This document shows, piece by piece, positions 1 to 22,970 of a stretch of 64,000 nucleotides of DNA. The position numbers were made by a program, and so were the translations under genes. How positions within the stretch are numbered: the first letter of the stretch is position 1; the number at the start of each line of letters is the position of its first letter. Location: positions 23,109,403 through 23,173,402 of the forward strand of contig CM036243.1 in assembly GCA_020698575.1 (NCBI GenBank), given 5' to 3'. The DNA is from Bostrychus sinensis (taxonomy: Eukaryota; Chordata; Actinopteri; Gobiiformes; Eleotridae). The notes beneath the pieces are model-generated. The model worked only from the letters and a program-made list of their open reading frames with translations. It had not been told where the DNA came from and did no database searches.

Positions 1-1400
1 TATAAATGTTGGAGAGTGGGTTGGAATAAAAAATGGATGTAGGCAGATGTGGCTTTCTGCAGTCAAAATACTTCTAGTGGTTATTAAATATTCTTGTTTT
101 GTAATGAAATTATCTGCACACAGCTCACACTGTATGTAACAGTCAACAATATAACATCATCACTATGTTTATAATGTAAATCTTGTGAAATACAGTAAAG
201 CAATGTCCATTATAGCTATATTTCCAACTCAAACATCTCACACAGTGTATGGTGTGAAATGTTCACAGTAACATCGGACACTGTGACCAAACAAGACTGC
301 ATGCAAGACAGTCTCTTGTGGAGAGTGAGGATTTACTTTGGGTGTTATTTCACCATATCTATCTGGTCTTTGTACAAGACCAATGGAAACCTAAGCTTAT
401 GGAAACCCTTGTAATCTGGGAATTTAGACAGTCTATAGGCTTTATTACAGAAGTTACATTATCAAAAACAGGATATGAATAAATGTGTTAGTCATAATTT
501 TATGATCACATTGTGTAACAAGACTCCCATAGGCACATTTACTGTATGTTTCCTACCTGCCGTCTTGGGACAGAGGGAAATACATCTTCTCTAATGCTTA
601 TTCCATTGAGGCCCTGTATGATCTCACTTTTGCTAAAAGAAAAGAGAAGGTGAAGAGTAATTTTACTGGGACAATAGATGACTCTTAAATAATACTTAAG
701 TTTTAACTGAACTCTGTCCCAACTCTACAGGCCTTTAGTATTAGCTACTTAATAAACGTTTAAGCCTTGAAAGAAACTTTAAAGTTGAAAGATTTAGAGA
801 TAATTGTAAACAGATACCAAGAGATGATAATTTTTTCGACAATATTAATATAAAATGTAGGCCTGTTATTAATAAATGTATATGTTTCGTTTTTTCTCAA
901 ATCTTTTCAGTCTTGTAGTGAATGAGAAGTTACTGACTCTAATAAAGAGAGCTGTTTACAGAAATAGTACCAGATAAATGGTAACCATGGGTTTTCTCAT
1001 GTTTATTTTTGTGATTTATAATCCTGAAGTATTGACAAAGTTTCTTGGATCTCAAAAATAACTATAAGCTAAATGGCTTTTTAAAAGCATTCAATTGCCT
1101 GGATAACAAAGAACCAGACACCCAGAAGAATGATTGTGATTGTGTGAAAATATTAATCTAATATAATAAACATCTAAAATAAAACGACCTGATAATCTCC
1201 TGCGTTGTTCACAAGAAGAAAAAAGTATCCTATTATGAGACATTAATGTTGACAGTTTAATTTACCTGGTTTTCTGTGGTGAAGCCTCTAGGTCTGTATC
1301 ATGGCCTGAACTAACCCTTTTATCAAATGCTCTTAATAAAATCATAACTACAACGCCTAGGGCTGATTGTATTTCTCATGTGACTGATGATGACCACCAT
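1..1400. other. AT-rich intergenic DNA, no gene seen
   Basis: I see no exon with convincing splice sites and no reading frame resembling a protein here. The stretch is uniformly AT-rich with stop codons in all frames. It may hold the 3' flank of a gene lying to the left or plain intergenic DNA. Confidence 0.5.
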
Positions 1401-1500
1401 GTTGTATACAACCGATCCGGGAAAACGCAAATCGTTCCTGGGCCTGAGCGGGCCCATAGGGCGGGCCTGCCCCGTGATGCTCCGTGGCGCAGCTCTCTGG

Positions 1501-1850
1501 TGCCGGAAGTAAATTTCCCATAAATTTTCCCATAGACTTTTCGAAAAATGCCAATATTAAGAGTTTAAAAGCTCGACGGAGGCTAATCTCTGTGATAACT
1601 CATGACCATATCGCAATTAATTATAATAAATAAATTATCTTAAACGTGAATAATCAACGATAGTTATTTATAACTTTGCCTTTTTACAAGTTTCAGATTT
1701 TTTATGTTTTGATTTTTTTTACAAAATGAAATGCACTATGGTCATGAGTTGCCACGTAGCTTATTACCCTCCCTCGAGCTTTTTCATTTTTAATATGCGC
1801 ATGTTTAGAAAAGTGTATGGGAAAAATTAATGTGAAATTTACTTCCGGCA
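1501..1850. repeat. Long imperfect inverted repeat (foldback) upstream of slc2a15
   Basis: The arm at 1501-1615 and the arm at about 1733-1850 are imperfect reverse complements of each other. Both outer ends begin TGCCGGAAGTAAATTTC, and both share inner blocks such as AGCTCGA and ACTCATGACCATA. Identity looks like about three quarters over roughly 115 bp, with an AT-rich loop of about 115 bp. GC-rich flanks outside both arms are weakly similar too, so the arms may be longer. It could be an old foldback MITE or an inverted local duplication. I saw no clean target-site duplication. Confidence 0.7.
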
Positions 1851-2034
1851 GCAGAGGGGGGCGGGCACTATGGCGCTCCATAGACCCGCCCCCAACCGGG
1901 ACACGCCCCCGTCCGTCTGTCAGAGCATCACAGTCAAAGATAAGTACACGTGGGGATGTTTAGAAAAGTTGTGCAGATGAACTGACATTTACACTTAGCC
2001 AGGCACCCACGGAGAGTTTATAGTTACAAGTAAA
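1851..2034 (+). promoter_or_regulatory. Candidate slc2a15 promoter and 5'UTR
   Basis: This GC-rich block directly precedes the first ATG of the transporter. It contains several GC-box-like motifs (GGGGGGCGGG near 1856-1865, CCCGCCCCC near 1884, CGCCCCC near 1904) and is the only CpG-rich DNA on this side of the gene. There is no obvious TATA box. The transcription start cannot be fixed from sequence alone. Confidence 0.45.
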
Positions 2035-12678
<10,644 letters not shown>

Positions 12679-13350
12679 ATAAGGGCTAAATGGGAGGAAA
12701 ATGGTTGTTTTAGTCATTGACAGGAAAGGTTGACCAAGAGGAAATCTGCTGCTTTTTGTACAGTATAAAGAACATACACATGCACACAAACTAGTAATGT
12801 TTAAATATGTAGATCAGTCCCAAGACAGACATCAAGCAGTCATGCATTTCAAATCAATCTTCAGAGTTATTTTAATCATTTTTACTGGATCTGCATCTAT
12901 ACTGTGGCTCACTGTGCCCTAGAAACGCTCTAACTGTGCTTAGCTTCACTTTTTTACCTTTCATGATGACTATATTGTTATTTGTACTTCTGCCACCATT
13001 GATTACCAATAGCTTGCTAGCTAGGACAAGAGAGCAAATTTGTCTTTCTACTTACTTAATTGTGTGTGTAAATATCAGAGTTTACAGATCTACGTGTTTT
13101 AAATCCAAGGAGAAAGCACTGACCATAAACACCAGTTTATGAATTTTTATCTCGTTACATAATGGAGGTGGAAATTGCTACGGCTACTGTAGTAGTCATT
13201 TCACACTGCCTTATCCAAATACCAAAAAGATATAAGCTTGTAAAAAAGGAGCCTTAATTTATCTGAAAATCACTTCAAGGTGTAAAGGGGTTATTTTTGT
13301 TTTATGTTTTACCTTAATGTAGCAAAGGAACACAATAAAATTAGAGCTGT
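12679..13350 (+). other. slc2a15 3'UTR with polyadenylation signal
   Basis: No coding frame of interest follows the transporter stop codon. An AATAAA at 13334-13339 is the best candidate poly(A) signal, giving a 3'UTR of roughly 670 bases. Confidence 0.5.
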
Positions 13351-13412
13351 CCCATTATCTTTATGCAGTGTGTTTTGTCTTTAACCTCTACATTATTTCT
13401 TTCCATTCAACG

Positions 13413-13550
13413 TTTTCCTTCTGGGGTCACCATGTCGAACCATCTGTCTTCTTTGAATGCAGTAACCCCTTCCTGACACAACCTTCTGCATTTATCTGGG
13501 CTTGGAGCTGGCACAGTACAGTGTGGCTTGTGACCCTCTGTGGCTGAATT
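13413..13550 (-). repeat. Dispersed SINE-like repeat, copy c
   Basis: Reverse-orientation copy with CTTCTGGGGTCACCATG at the left, TTTATCTGGGCTTGGAGCTG in the middle and GTGGCTGAATT at the right. It is the same family as at 2948. Confidence 0.5.
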
Positions 13551-14469
13551 CTGCCCCCTACATTATTGATTGCCATTATCTATAACTGACTAATGATAAC
13601 TAACTAATCATTAGCAGACTTTGCACCACATTTTGAGTGTCTTCAGACTGCAGTTTTGTGCCAGACCTGCAAATACAGGACCAATACAGTAAGGGGAAGA
13701 TGGGAAGCAGTGGTTCTCTCTCATGTGTTTGCACAAGAAGCCTCTAGGCTGCCTGATCCATCTGTCAGGCCCAGCAGAAGGACCAAGCAGCCCCCGACTG
13801 AGACTGGATGGATATGTTGTCACACTCCTTTTTGTCCCCACACAACAGAGAGAGCACTCGCTGGCTAGGCATTCACTATCAGATACTGACAAGGATGTAA
13901 AATACACTATGGACATAATGGTTTCAAATAATCCTTAACACATTTATAGCTCAATTATCTTTTATTATATCATCACAACTGTACGTCCAACCCTACGTAG
14001 GGAGCAAAAGGACGTAAAATGAAAATGATGATGATGATTGCAACTGTATGATGATTTGGCCATTCAGAAATCAGCTCTGACTTGGCCTTCAGAAGTGTTG
14101 ATCAGAGATGGTCAGAAACAAAGGGTGACTCTTTAGGCTACCTGCCAACCTATAAGAGTAACAAACACTGTAACTGCAGGTGACTAGCCATTTGCATGTT
14201 GCAGTATCAAGTTCAGGTTCATAAACATACTGTTAGATCTATGTGAACATAATGGGAAGATTATTAGTCATCCATGTTGCCACATTCAAACAATGTTCAG
14301 CAAATAGGCCACTGTATGTCTATGTCTGAAGACAATGTAGAGGCGGATTGTTTCAAGTAAGAGTTAAAGAAAAGGGTGAGCTGCTGGGTTGGAGAAGGTC
14401 AGTGTCTGCAGTTGTTGATTTGCTGCTGAATGACAAATGGGCCGCAGTTAAACTCCTGGGAGAGGACAA

Positions 14470-15180
14470 ACGGAGGGCCCTGTTCCTCTGCCTGTTCATA
14501 TGTAACGTCACTCCCAAACAAAAGGGCCTGTCGTCGACACTACAGTATATTTCTGTGGATAATGCCACACCGCACTGTGCTTATGTGAAAACACCAACTC
14601 TTAGCTCACTCCGCCTCGGGCAGCCACGAGCTATAAATCAAACAAATAGCATCACAGCCTGGCGAGGAGGCATTCCAACAGATAAAATGCTCTCCCACAC
14701 AACAAAGCCACACTCACTGCGTAATTAATTGCAACAAATTACCTCTTCCTCTCCCCGTCGGCCCCCACCTCGCCGCTTTTTACTGCAAAGACAAGCAGTG
14801 GGCTACACGCACCTGCGCACGGGAATGACACCACTACACACTAATGCGCGCACACGCACACACGCCAGGCCCTTCATAAGTGCTTTAATGTGGCTTATTG
14901 CAGTGTGCGCTCCCCTTAGCCGTGGAAATATTCGCTTGACGGATGTGCTTTGTCGCCGGCGCTCCCCGGCGGAGGGCGGCTGTCAGGGAAGAGATGATAA
15001 CATTAACAGGGAGCCAAGGCGATGACAAATGCCTGTTATCAGCGAACGAGGCCGGTGACAAATCGAACGGCAGCGCCCAGGCAGCCCCGGCGCGGCGTAA
15101 TAAAAAACAAGATGGATGGCACAGCCAGGCAGGGCCCGCGTTAATGCGATTTCGACTGCTCTCCCTGACTCCCAATTAAG
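14470..15180. promoter_or_regulatory. Candidate conserved non-coding element block
   Basis: A GC-rich, repeat-free block with a dense run of plausible factor sites: TAATTAATTGCA near 14724, TGACAAATGCCTGTTATCAG near 15023, GGTGACAAATCG near 15054, TTAATGCG and CCCAATTAAG near 15140-15180. It does not encode a convincing protein in any frame. The character differs sharply from flanking DNA. I infer an enhancer, most likely of fgf8, but conservation could not be tested. Confidence 0.4.
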
Positions 15181-17159
15181 GCTGGGGGGAAGGAGGGCGG
15201 GGGGCTAGAGCTACTGTGTTCAAGGCGGGAGAAGAGGAGGAGGAAGAGGAGATGGTGAGGTGAAAATGGGATGATGGCTGATACAGCAGCAGATGTGAGG
15301 TTAATGCAGTCAATGGCATGAGAAGAGTTCAGGGGTGTCTGCAAAGTAGCTATTGTCAGTTCAAACATATTTATTCTTTTATATTCTCAAACAATTTACA
15401 TTTTTTACTGAATATTTCTTTATTTTGAATTTTTAAAGTACTTTTGGATACAGAAAAGGTTTCCACTGTCCCTGGACGGAAGTAGGCCTACCCACAAGAC
15501 AAGAAACCACAAAGCAGCATTAAAGAGGTATGAGGCGGTATGTATCCCAAATTTAATTAGTGATTAGAGTAGACATAATCTTTGCACACTAGAATAATAT
15601 TAAATACAATAGAGTTAATATGTTGAAAGCAGAGGCACACTTTTGGCTCAAACTGAGGAAACAGAATGGCAGCTTTAATTGTCTGTAGAGCCTTTGCCTT
15701 TTTGTGCTCAAATCTCCATCAGTGTGTGCCTCAGAGGTGCAGGGTTGTTAAGTGTCTCTGCGGCCAGATGGACTCTCATTAGAGTCTATCTAACTGCGAC
15801 AGTAATGAAACAAAAGCTCTCACGCCTCGCTCCTCACCCTTAAATCCAACATGTCTGACCAAACAGGCTCTTGCTTGGACAGCGCTGTCTCCTTGATTAG
15901 CACAATCAGGTATGTCACAGTAAAGGACCATAGACATCTGCTGCATGCTTCTGTGGTTTTCTATTGGCCCAGGATTCAAGGGCTGCTCCCTAAATCATCT
16001 CTTATAAAAACAGAACTGACAGACAGCCTATTGCTTATAGGTAGAGAGAGCTATAGAGATGAGCTATGACTGTGTCCGTGATGACTGTTCCAACTCGTTC
16101 TGTCCATGGACCCAGATGTTATCACTTGCTAAAAGGATCAGCGCAGGATATTGAGAAATGGCTGCAGGACGAGGGGCATCTGTGCCCCAATACCCAGGGG
16201 CTGCTGTTTTGTCACTCTGACAGTGTTTTATAAAAGGCTCAGGAAGCTCAGAAGGGCTGGAGAAGTGAGCCCATATATCTCCAGCTATTACATCCAGGCT
16301 ACAGAGAGAGGCTTGAAATGACAATGAAATATGGCCCAGGCTCAAAGGGAGAAAAAGAACAGGGTCTAAAGAGGGACGGCTCTAGTCTCATTGGGAGCCT
16401 GCAGGGGCTGTGCTCCAAATCAGAGACAGATGCACGGCACTCTGAGACACTAACCCGCTCTATACTGAAGCACACACAGGTGAAGAGGGAAGATATGTGA
16501 TTCAGCAGGAAGTCCTTAGAGAGAACAGCCTCTCTGTACCTTTACTGATATTAGTCTGAAGGAACAAGGAGAAATTAGAGGCCTGCAGGGGGAAGCAGGA
16601 GGAAGGAGGGGTACGAGTCCAAACTCAAGCAGTGTGTCCCTGCATCATTAAGTTGTCAAGTGGACGCTAGGCCCGAAATATGACTGGGAGTTATTGCTGG
16701 GTCTGGGGCTGATGATATAAGAATTACAGTACATGGATCATAGCTGGATCGATAGGTAGACAAAGTCATTATGGAGGGGCTAGAGTTCAATGCGTCCCTG
16801 GGGCTGTGAGCAGGGACACAAGCTTATATTTATCACCTCACTGATGTGTAACACACACAGGTGGGAGGTGTGTGCCTATAGTTTGCTTGTTGCACTTATT
16901 TTCAAAGCCATCAGTTGGAGGTATTGATTGTCTGAGTCCAATGTGGCGCACAAATGAATGTGTGTGTGTATAAGGACTGTGTGTTCATCTGTGTGTGTTT
17001 ACAAGTGAGCTAAACGTCTGTCTCCACATCGTCAGGCACTTGGTCAGTATTTGTCCTTCTCTGTTCTGTCTTTGAGGCCAAGGAAAGCAAAGGGATAGGG
17101 AGCACCAACAGGGCAGCATCGATCCTCTCTTTGCCGAGAGAAATTAGGCATGAAATTAA

Positions 17160-17470
17160 AGCTCCCATCAAAGGCCAGTGCCGCTGCTGTCACCTGATCC
17201 AGCACTATTTATACTCCCAGGAGATGATGATGATGTCTGCATCACACTGATGATAACAGGACGGAGAGAGAGAAAGCGAGAAAGAGACTCTCTCGTTCCC
17301 CTCCATCCTGCGCTGCTGACCTGCCATCATTTATACTGCCAGGACCCAAGTGCAAGGTTAGCGCCAGCCTGAGTCCTCATAAATCACCGCTCTGCTGGAC
17401 GGAGAAGGGCCAGGGTCAACGGCACTCACAGCCAACCTCTGCTGATGAGAGAGTATTTATAGATCAGACA
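17160..17470. promoter_or_regulatory. Candidate regulatory block with repeated ATTTATACTSCCAGGA motif
   Basis: The motif TATTTATACTCCCAGGA near 17206 and CATTTATACTGCCAGGA near 17328 occurs twice about 120 bp apart, each preceded by a CACCTG/GACCTG-type sequence, and ATAAATCACC and GTATTTATAG follow. The repeated AT-rich core resembles HOX/CDX-type sites. The block is free of transposon signatures. The function is inferred. Confidence 0.3.
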
Positions 17471-18679
17471 GAGCAGGTACAGGCTGTTTAAGAGGCTTAT
17501 AGGAAGGTACACAATGTTTATTTGCATGTCAGTGAAAGCTCTAGTGCTATAGTGTTAATTACAAAGGAACACTTTATTTGAGATGTTCCTTTGCCATGCT
17601 GTAAACCCATTTAACACTGAGCACAACTGTGATGATCACAGGAGACTGTAGGGGGAGCCCATTTACAACACATCATGTAGCACTTTCCTTCATACTGCAG
17701 CACTTGTGTGAAGCAGCAGCAGTTGCATGTAGCTCACCTAATCAAAAACATGACCTATCTGCTCTCTGTCACGGACACATCAAAACCATTTCTCTTCAAA
17801 TCCACACAGTCGCATTCTACTGTGCAGCTGCTGCCAAGCACACTGTTTTGACAAAAGTACAGCAGTTCCAGCATGGTGCGGTGATGACCTCCCTGGCTAA
17901 ACACTGGTTTTAGTGAACCACAAGATAACCAGTTGTCCCTCACTCTCACTCCTTTCACTCACCGCTTAGTGCAGGACACCCTCCTCCAGCAAAAATAAAC
18001 TAGGGATATGCGCTAGATTTTGAAGAACAATTGCTTAAAAGATTTTGGTGTCATTTCAGGCCTCCATATTGCACTTGTTATGTCTATTTACCGTACATTG
18101 ACATGCATAGACAAAAACTGAATTGTTACAGCAGATTTTCTTAATAATTGCTGGCAGATCTCATTTAGGTTGGAGTCACCTACAAATTAATCTTTATTAT
18201 AATATATAATGTATTGGTTCACAGTAACACAATTGTGGGACCTAATTTTATCCCTGAACATCTTATAATCACCCACTTTTACAGAACTATAGTTACTTTT
18301 AATTGATCTATCTGTGACCTTTAAGGCACAAGTGTTTTAAAACCTGTCTCACAATTGTATGCAATTAAAGCATTTAGGTTTCACATAAGCTCAACTTTGA
18401 TCATACTGTATATTCAGCCTCCCAGCAACCCACTTTTGGGTTGCGCCCCACCATTTGGAAACTGTTTTAGCCTACTATACTGACAATCATGTGTGTTACT
18501 CTAGATAAAAACCTTAAAACTTACCTGTTTTCATGTCTTTTCATTACAAAAGCTGACATTTTTACTAATTCTCATAAATGCCTAAATAGAATGATAAGGC
18601 AGAAATATCAGTTTTCCTTAAACCTATGGCTGTAATTATAAATGGATGTATTTTGAATGTCTGAGACCCCTCCATGTGC

Positions 18680-18970
18680 CTGTGTTCTGAAATACCCTCA
18701 TCCCGGGACGTGAAGGTCACTGTGGCAGATAGGAGGGGCGTTTGATCGATAAGCACCTCCCGCCTTGTGGCTCACTGACAGCTTCTGTCAAGTCTCCAGC
18801 AGGACGCGTATCAAATGGATCACCCCTTTTACCCTCTCAGCCACCCCCTCGCTCGGGACGGGAACTGTCACTAACGGCCACTGTCACATACCAGTCAGGT
18901 GCTTTCAGCGCCCTGATAAGGGCCCATGGAGACTCAGCAGAACCCCTGTCCCGACTGTAAGGGGGGTGTG
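18680..18970. promoter_or_regulatory. Candidate regulatory block with TCF/LEF-like sites
   Basis: A GC-richer, repeat-free block containing GTTTGATCGAT near 18739 and TATCAAATGGATC near 18811. Both fit the TTTGATC/ATCAAA type of TCF/LEF site. GCGCCCTGATAAGG and CAGGTGCTTTC lie further on. The frames through it have no protein resemblance. Confidence 0.3.
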
Positions 18971-21179
18971 AGTGTGTCAGGAGGGGAGCTGTTGACTGTT
19001 GGCCTCTGTTATGTGACAGCAGGTCTGTGTGGGCCCCTCCTGACCCAATTTGTTCATGTTTAGGTTTGCCACATAGAGGTAATGACAGGACCGTGAGGAA
19101 ATGATTTACATTGTGTGCTTATGCTGTATTAGGTGTGGTTTTGTCCAATTTTAGTGGATTTATTGACAATCTATGAAAAATAATCTATTATAGGCCACAT
19201 TGTTGTTGATTTACACAGTTGCTAATTTTTAACAACGATCTATATATTAAAGCTAAGGTTAAACATTAGACTTTAATGTATTAGTCTGCACAAAAGCGAC
19301 ATGTGCAAAATAACTGGCTGAGATGAGTTATGAGGCCTGAAACCTATACTTTCAACCTTCTGCAGTGCGAGCTTGTTAAAAGAGACCTGCTACTCTGTGC
19401 ATTTCAGCAGAGCACGCCTCACTGACCCAGATCACAGATGTGGAGGTGGAGGAGTCCTTTGTGTGAAGTCTGAGAAAACCATGTTTGTGTGTCTTGCTTT
19501 GACCATAGTGCTGCATTCTTCAGGGCTTACACATCCACGACTGTGTCCTTAAATCTGAGATGCAGGGAAACCGCTGCCGTGTGTGTGTTTTTGGTGGGGG
19601 TTTAAAGGGTGACAAGAAGATAGCACCGCTGATTGACACGTGAAGAGGAATGCCACAATCTCCCATCGTCCCGTGTAGCGCAGTGTCCAAGAGCGAATTG
19701 TTAAAAGCATTCCTGGCAGTTATAGTGTGGGTGAAAAGAGGGTGAAAGGAGATGGTCTGGTGCTAAAAGAGGAGTTTGTTTACCCCCAAAGAGGATGAAC
19801 CATATCCTCAGCACCATAACAACCCCAAAATCTTTCATCTTTTTGCTGATCAAAATACAAACTTTGAACGTCGACCTGCTTTCTGTACTCTGACAGAGGA
19901 CGTGGGTTCAAAGAGGGCTTGGTGGTCTCCCCCTAGTTCCCACCCACTGAGGCAGAGGAGGTGGTGGTAGTTGTGCGATGGGGCCAGATCCTCCCAGAGC
20001 AACAGGTTAAACGGACCACACGACAGGGGCAAAAGGGCCCTGCTTACAAGCTCTAATTGGTTCTACAGGTTTCAGATGCAGGCCAGAAAAGAGGGAGGGG
20101 GAGATAGATGTGTATGCATGGATGAACGAATGGTATAGTTGGAGAGAGGAGAGAAAATACTGAGCTGAACAGGAGATCAGAGAGGACAGGAAGAGAGTGA
20201 TGAAGATGTTAAAAGTAAGACACAGAGAGGACAGAGGGGTCCTGTTTCCATGATGCAACAGTTGGCCTTTACTCTGACTTTTACTGCAGCTCTGAGACCT
20301 GTTCAGTCAGGAGCCAGTGGCTGCACTTTGAAGATAACCTCAAAAACGGCCAAGGATTAAAATGTCTGAATGTCTCTTTATAAATGCAAAGGTCATATTG
20401 TTTTTTATATATTACTTTTAAAAAAGCAATTATTAGAAGACAATATTTGAGGAACAGAGCAACCACTAGGAGACGTGATAGTAGAGGTTATTAATGTGGT
20501 TTTGAATATGTACTTTTAAATCATACTGTAAAGTTATATACAAGTACTTTCAAGCTATCTAAAAATGAAACTTTATAACACAAACCCACTGTGCATTTGT
20601 TCTTTGATGGAGTTAAGTTGTTTAGCAGTGTTTAAAGTAAGGTATGTGTGGATGAGTTCAGGGCAGGTTTGGGTATTATTAGTGATGTGCAGTCCAGTCT
20701 ATGTGACAGTTAACAAGCCTGCAGTGTGGCCAGAAAACCACAGAACCAGGTCTAAAAGCTGAGATGCCATCAAGAAGTCAAATCTGGAAGTGCTCAGGTG
20801 AAGGAGTGACTTTGTGGGTCCTCTGAGTATTTTTTTTTTTTTTTATACCCTCGCTAGCTTCAGTCTGCATTATTGGTACTTATGGAGCAGAAAATGGTAT
20901 TCACAGATAAATCAGCCCAGTTCTGTCACACTGCAGGAAATCTTACAAGTCATTTAATCTAGTTAGGACTCTTAAAATATTATTTCTTGCAAAAGGTTTG
21001 TGTTGAGAGAGGAGGATTTATCGAACACATTTGTAATAGAGCTTTTAGATAAAAAAAAAAATATTGTGATACTAGAGCGTAGACGTTTCTTTTACCCAAG
21101 AAAATAACAAGATACCTTTTTCACATAAGTTACTTAAAGAAGAAAAATTACTTTTACAATACATTTTCTAAAATATACT

Positions 21180-21500
21180 TACTTACTTTTTGGCCTTTGT
21201 TAGCAAATAAAAGCAGAAGTACAGTAGTAATACTAGCAGTGGGGTAACTATATCAGTATTAATAAAAGTAACAGTAATAGTATAAGTAGTAGTAGCATTA
21301 GTAGTAATAGTATAAATTGTAATAGTAGTAGTTGTAGTAGCAGCAGCAGTAGAAGTAAGTACTTGTTAAGTACTTTTTGTGGTACAGGTGAAAAGTCTTT
21401 GGTAGTACATTGTAGTGTTAGTAGCAGTAGCTGTCTTTAAGTAATATATTTGCTGACTAGTGATTTCTACTTGAGTAATATTATTACAGTAACAGTAATT
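21180..21500 (+). repeat. AGT/TAGT-rich degenerate simple repeat
   Basis: Degenerate trinucleotide runs (AGTAGTAGTAGC, AGTAATAGTA) flanked by ACTTGAGTAATATTATTAC-type sequence. It belongs to the same dispersed class as 11283 and 22130. Confidence 0.6.
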
Positions 21501-22129
21501 TGACAGTACAGACTTTGAGTACGAGCTATAGGTCCACCACAGACAATATAAGGTGGTAGTTGTCATGGCAGACACCTTTCCCATCATGCATTGTTTATAC
21601 GTTTATGGAGCAGGTCCACTTTTACACCTCGGTGACACTTGCCCTAGACTGTCTAGACCATAGTAATAACACATATAAATTCCTTGAGTGAGTGGCATTC
21701 CCATTTGATGTAAAGTGATCTGCTGAGTGTTCGCCAGGACCAAGTGAACAAGATAACTGACACTAGTCCTATAGTGAGCAAATCCCTTTCAGTTTCAATT
21801 ATCTATAGGGCATCCACATGTGCAGTATGTGTATCAATCTAAACAAACTGTGTTATTCTGTTATCTCCAAATACGGCCTGAGCTCCGGCTGGTCTCAGTG
21901 CAGCTGGAGTAATGAATAAACTATTATGGTCTAGATTTATAGAAGGCTATGTATTGCAGATGTTGAACAGAGTGTTCATAGATGTAATATGAGTGTGTCA
22001 CATATCTAGTAAACGTGAAGCTTTTACCACATCTTTCAGTGTAAGTCAGAACTGGTTATTAAGCCATGGCCCAGCACTGAGGAGGAGTTGGACAGTTTCC
22101 CAGCACTTTCACTCAGCAAAACCACCACA

Positions 22130-22620
22130 AGTACGCTGTACATAAGTAAAAGTATTGTTACAGCAAAGTAATGTTATTCAAGTAGAAGTAAAACATACAG
22201 TAAAAGTTAGGATTGGATGTAAAATTTACTTGAGTAAGATTACTTTTTAAAAGTTACTTAAAGTTGTTGTCTATAATTCTACAGGAAAACTTCTTTCTAC
22301 TCTCGCTACTACTATTAATACTATTGCTGCTACTACAACTACTACTACTGACTACTACTGCTATTACTACTACCACCACTAGTATTTTTACTTTCATTTT
22401 AAACTATTACTATTACAACTGTTCCTGCTTCAACAATGGCCACTACTGCTAATAATACTGCTTCTGCTTTACTACCACTAAATGCAGTACTATTACTACA
22501 ACTGCTTCTACTACAACTACTACCATTAATACTACTATAACTGTGACTACTACTATAATGTATTTAATCCTGGAGGTTAGTGTATACCAAATGTGTCACT
22601 TGCAGAAAATGTACACAAAA
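22130..22620 (-). repeat. ACT-rich degenerate simple repeat
   Basis: Runs of ACTACTACT on the plus strand with ACTTGAGTAAGATTACTTTT at the left. It is the reverse-orientation counterpart of the copy at 21180. The Leu-rich open frame through it is an artefact of the repeat. Confidence 0.6.
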
Positions 22621-22799
22621 AGTACTTTTTATTACAGTAAATTGTCAATTCAGCATTTACAGTTGCATATGCAGATACATCTCCATTGCTTCCTATACTT
22701 TCTACATTATATTTTGTTCACTCAGAGGTAAAAGTATGCAGTGTCGTTGGTTGAATATGACATTATCATAAGCAAAGTCTAACCTGGTTCTGGCACACA

Positions 22800-22970
22800 A
22801 AGGGTTAAGGCCGCTGAGGGTTGGAGGAGATAGCAGGAGCAGTCCATGAATCCTCTCTGCCTGCGCAGCATGGTAAAATAATTACTGCTGCCTTTGAAGG
22901 GACTAAACAAACACTACAGGAGCGTCCATGACTCAAAGTATACTCTGTAGCCCCTTGTGTTAAACTGCTG
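22800..22970. promoter_or_regulatory. Candidate regulatory block
   Basis: A short GC-richer stretch flanked by AT-rich repeats. It carries AAATAATTACTGCTGCCTTT, CTAAACAAACA (forkhead-like) and CCATGACTCAAAG. It looks like conserved non-coding DNA by composition only. Confidence 0.25.

Noticed and set aside
14348..14728. 126-codon open frame on the plus strand
   Set aside because: No start context, splice sites or family resemblance. Overlapping frames on both strands reflect GC content of a likely regulatory block.
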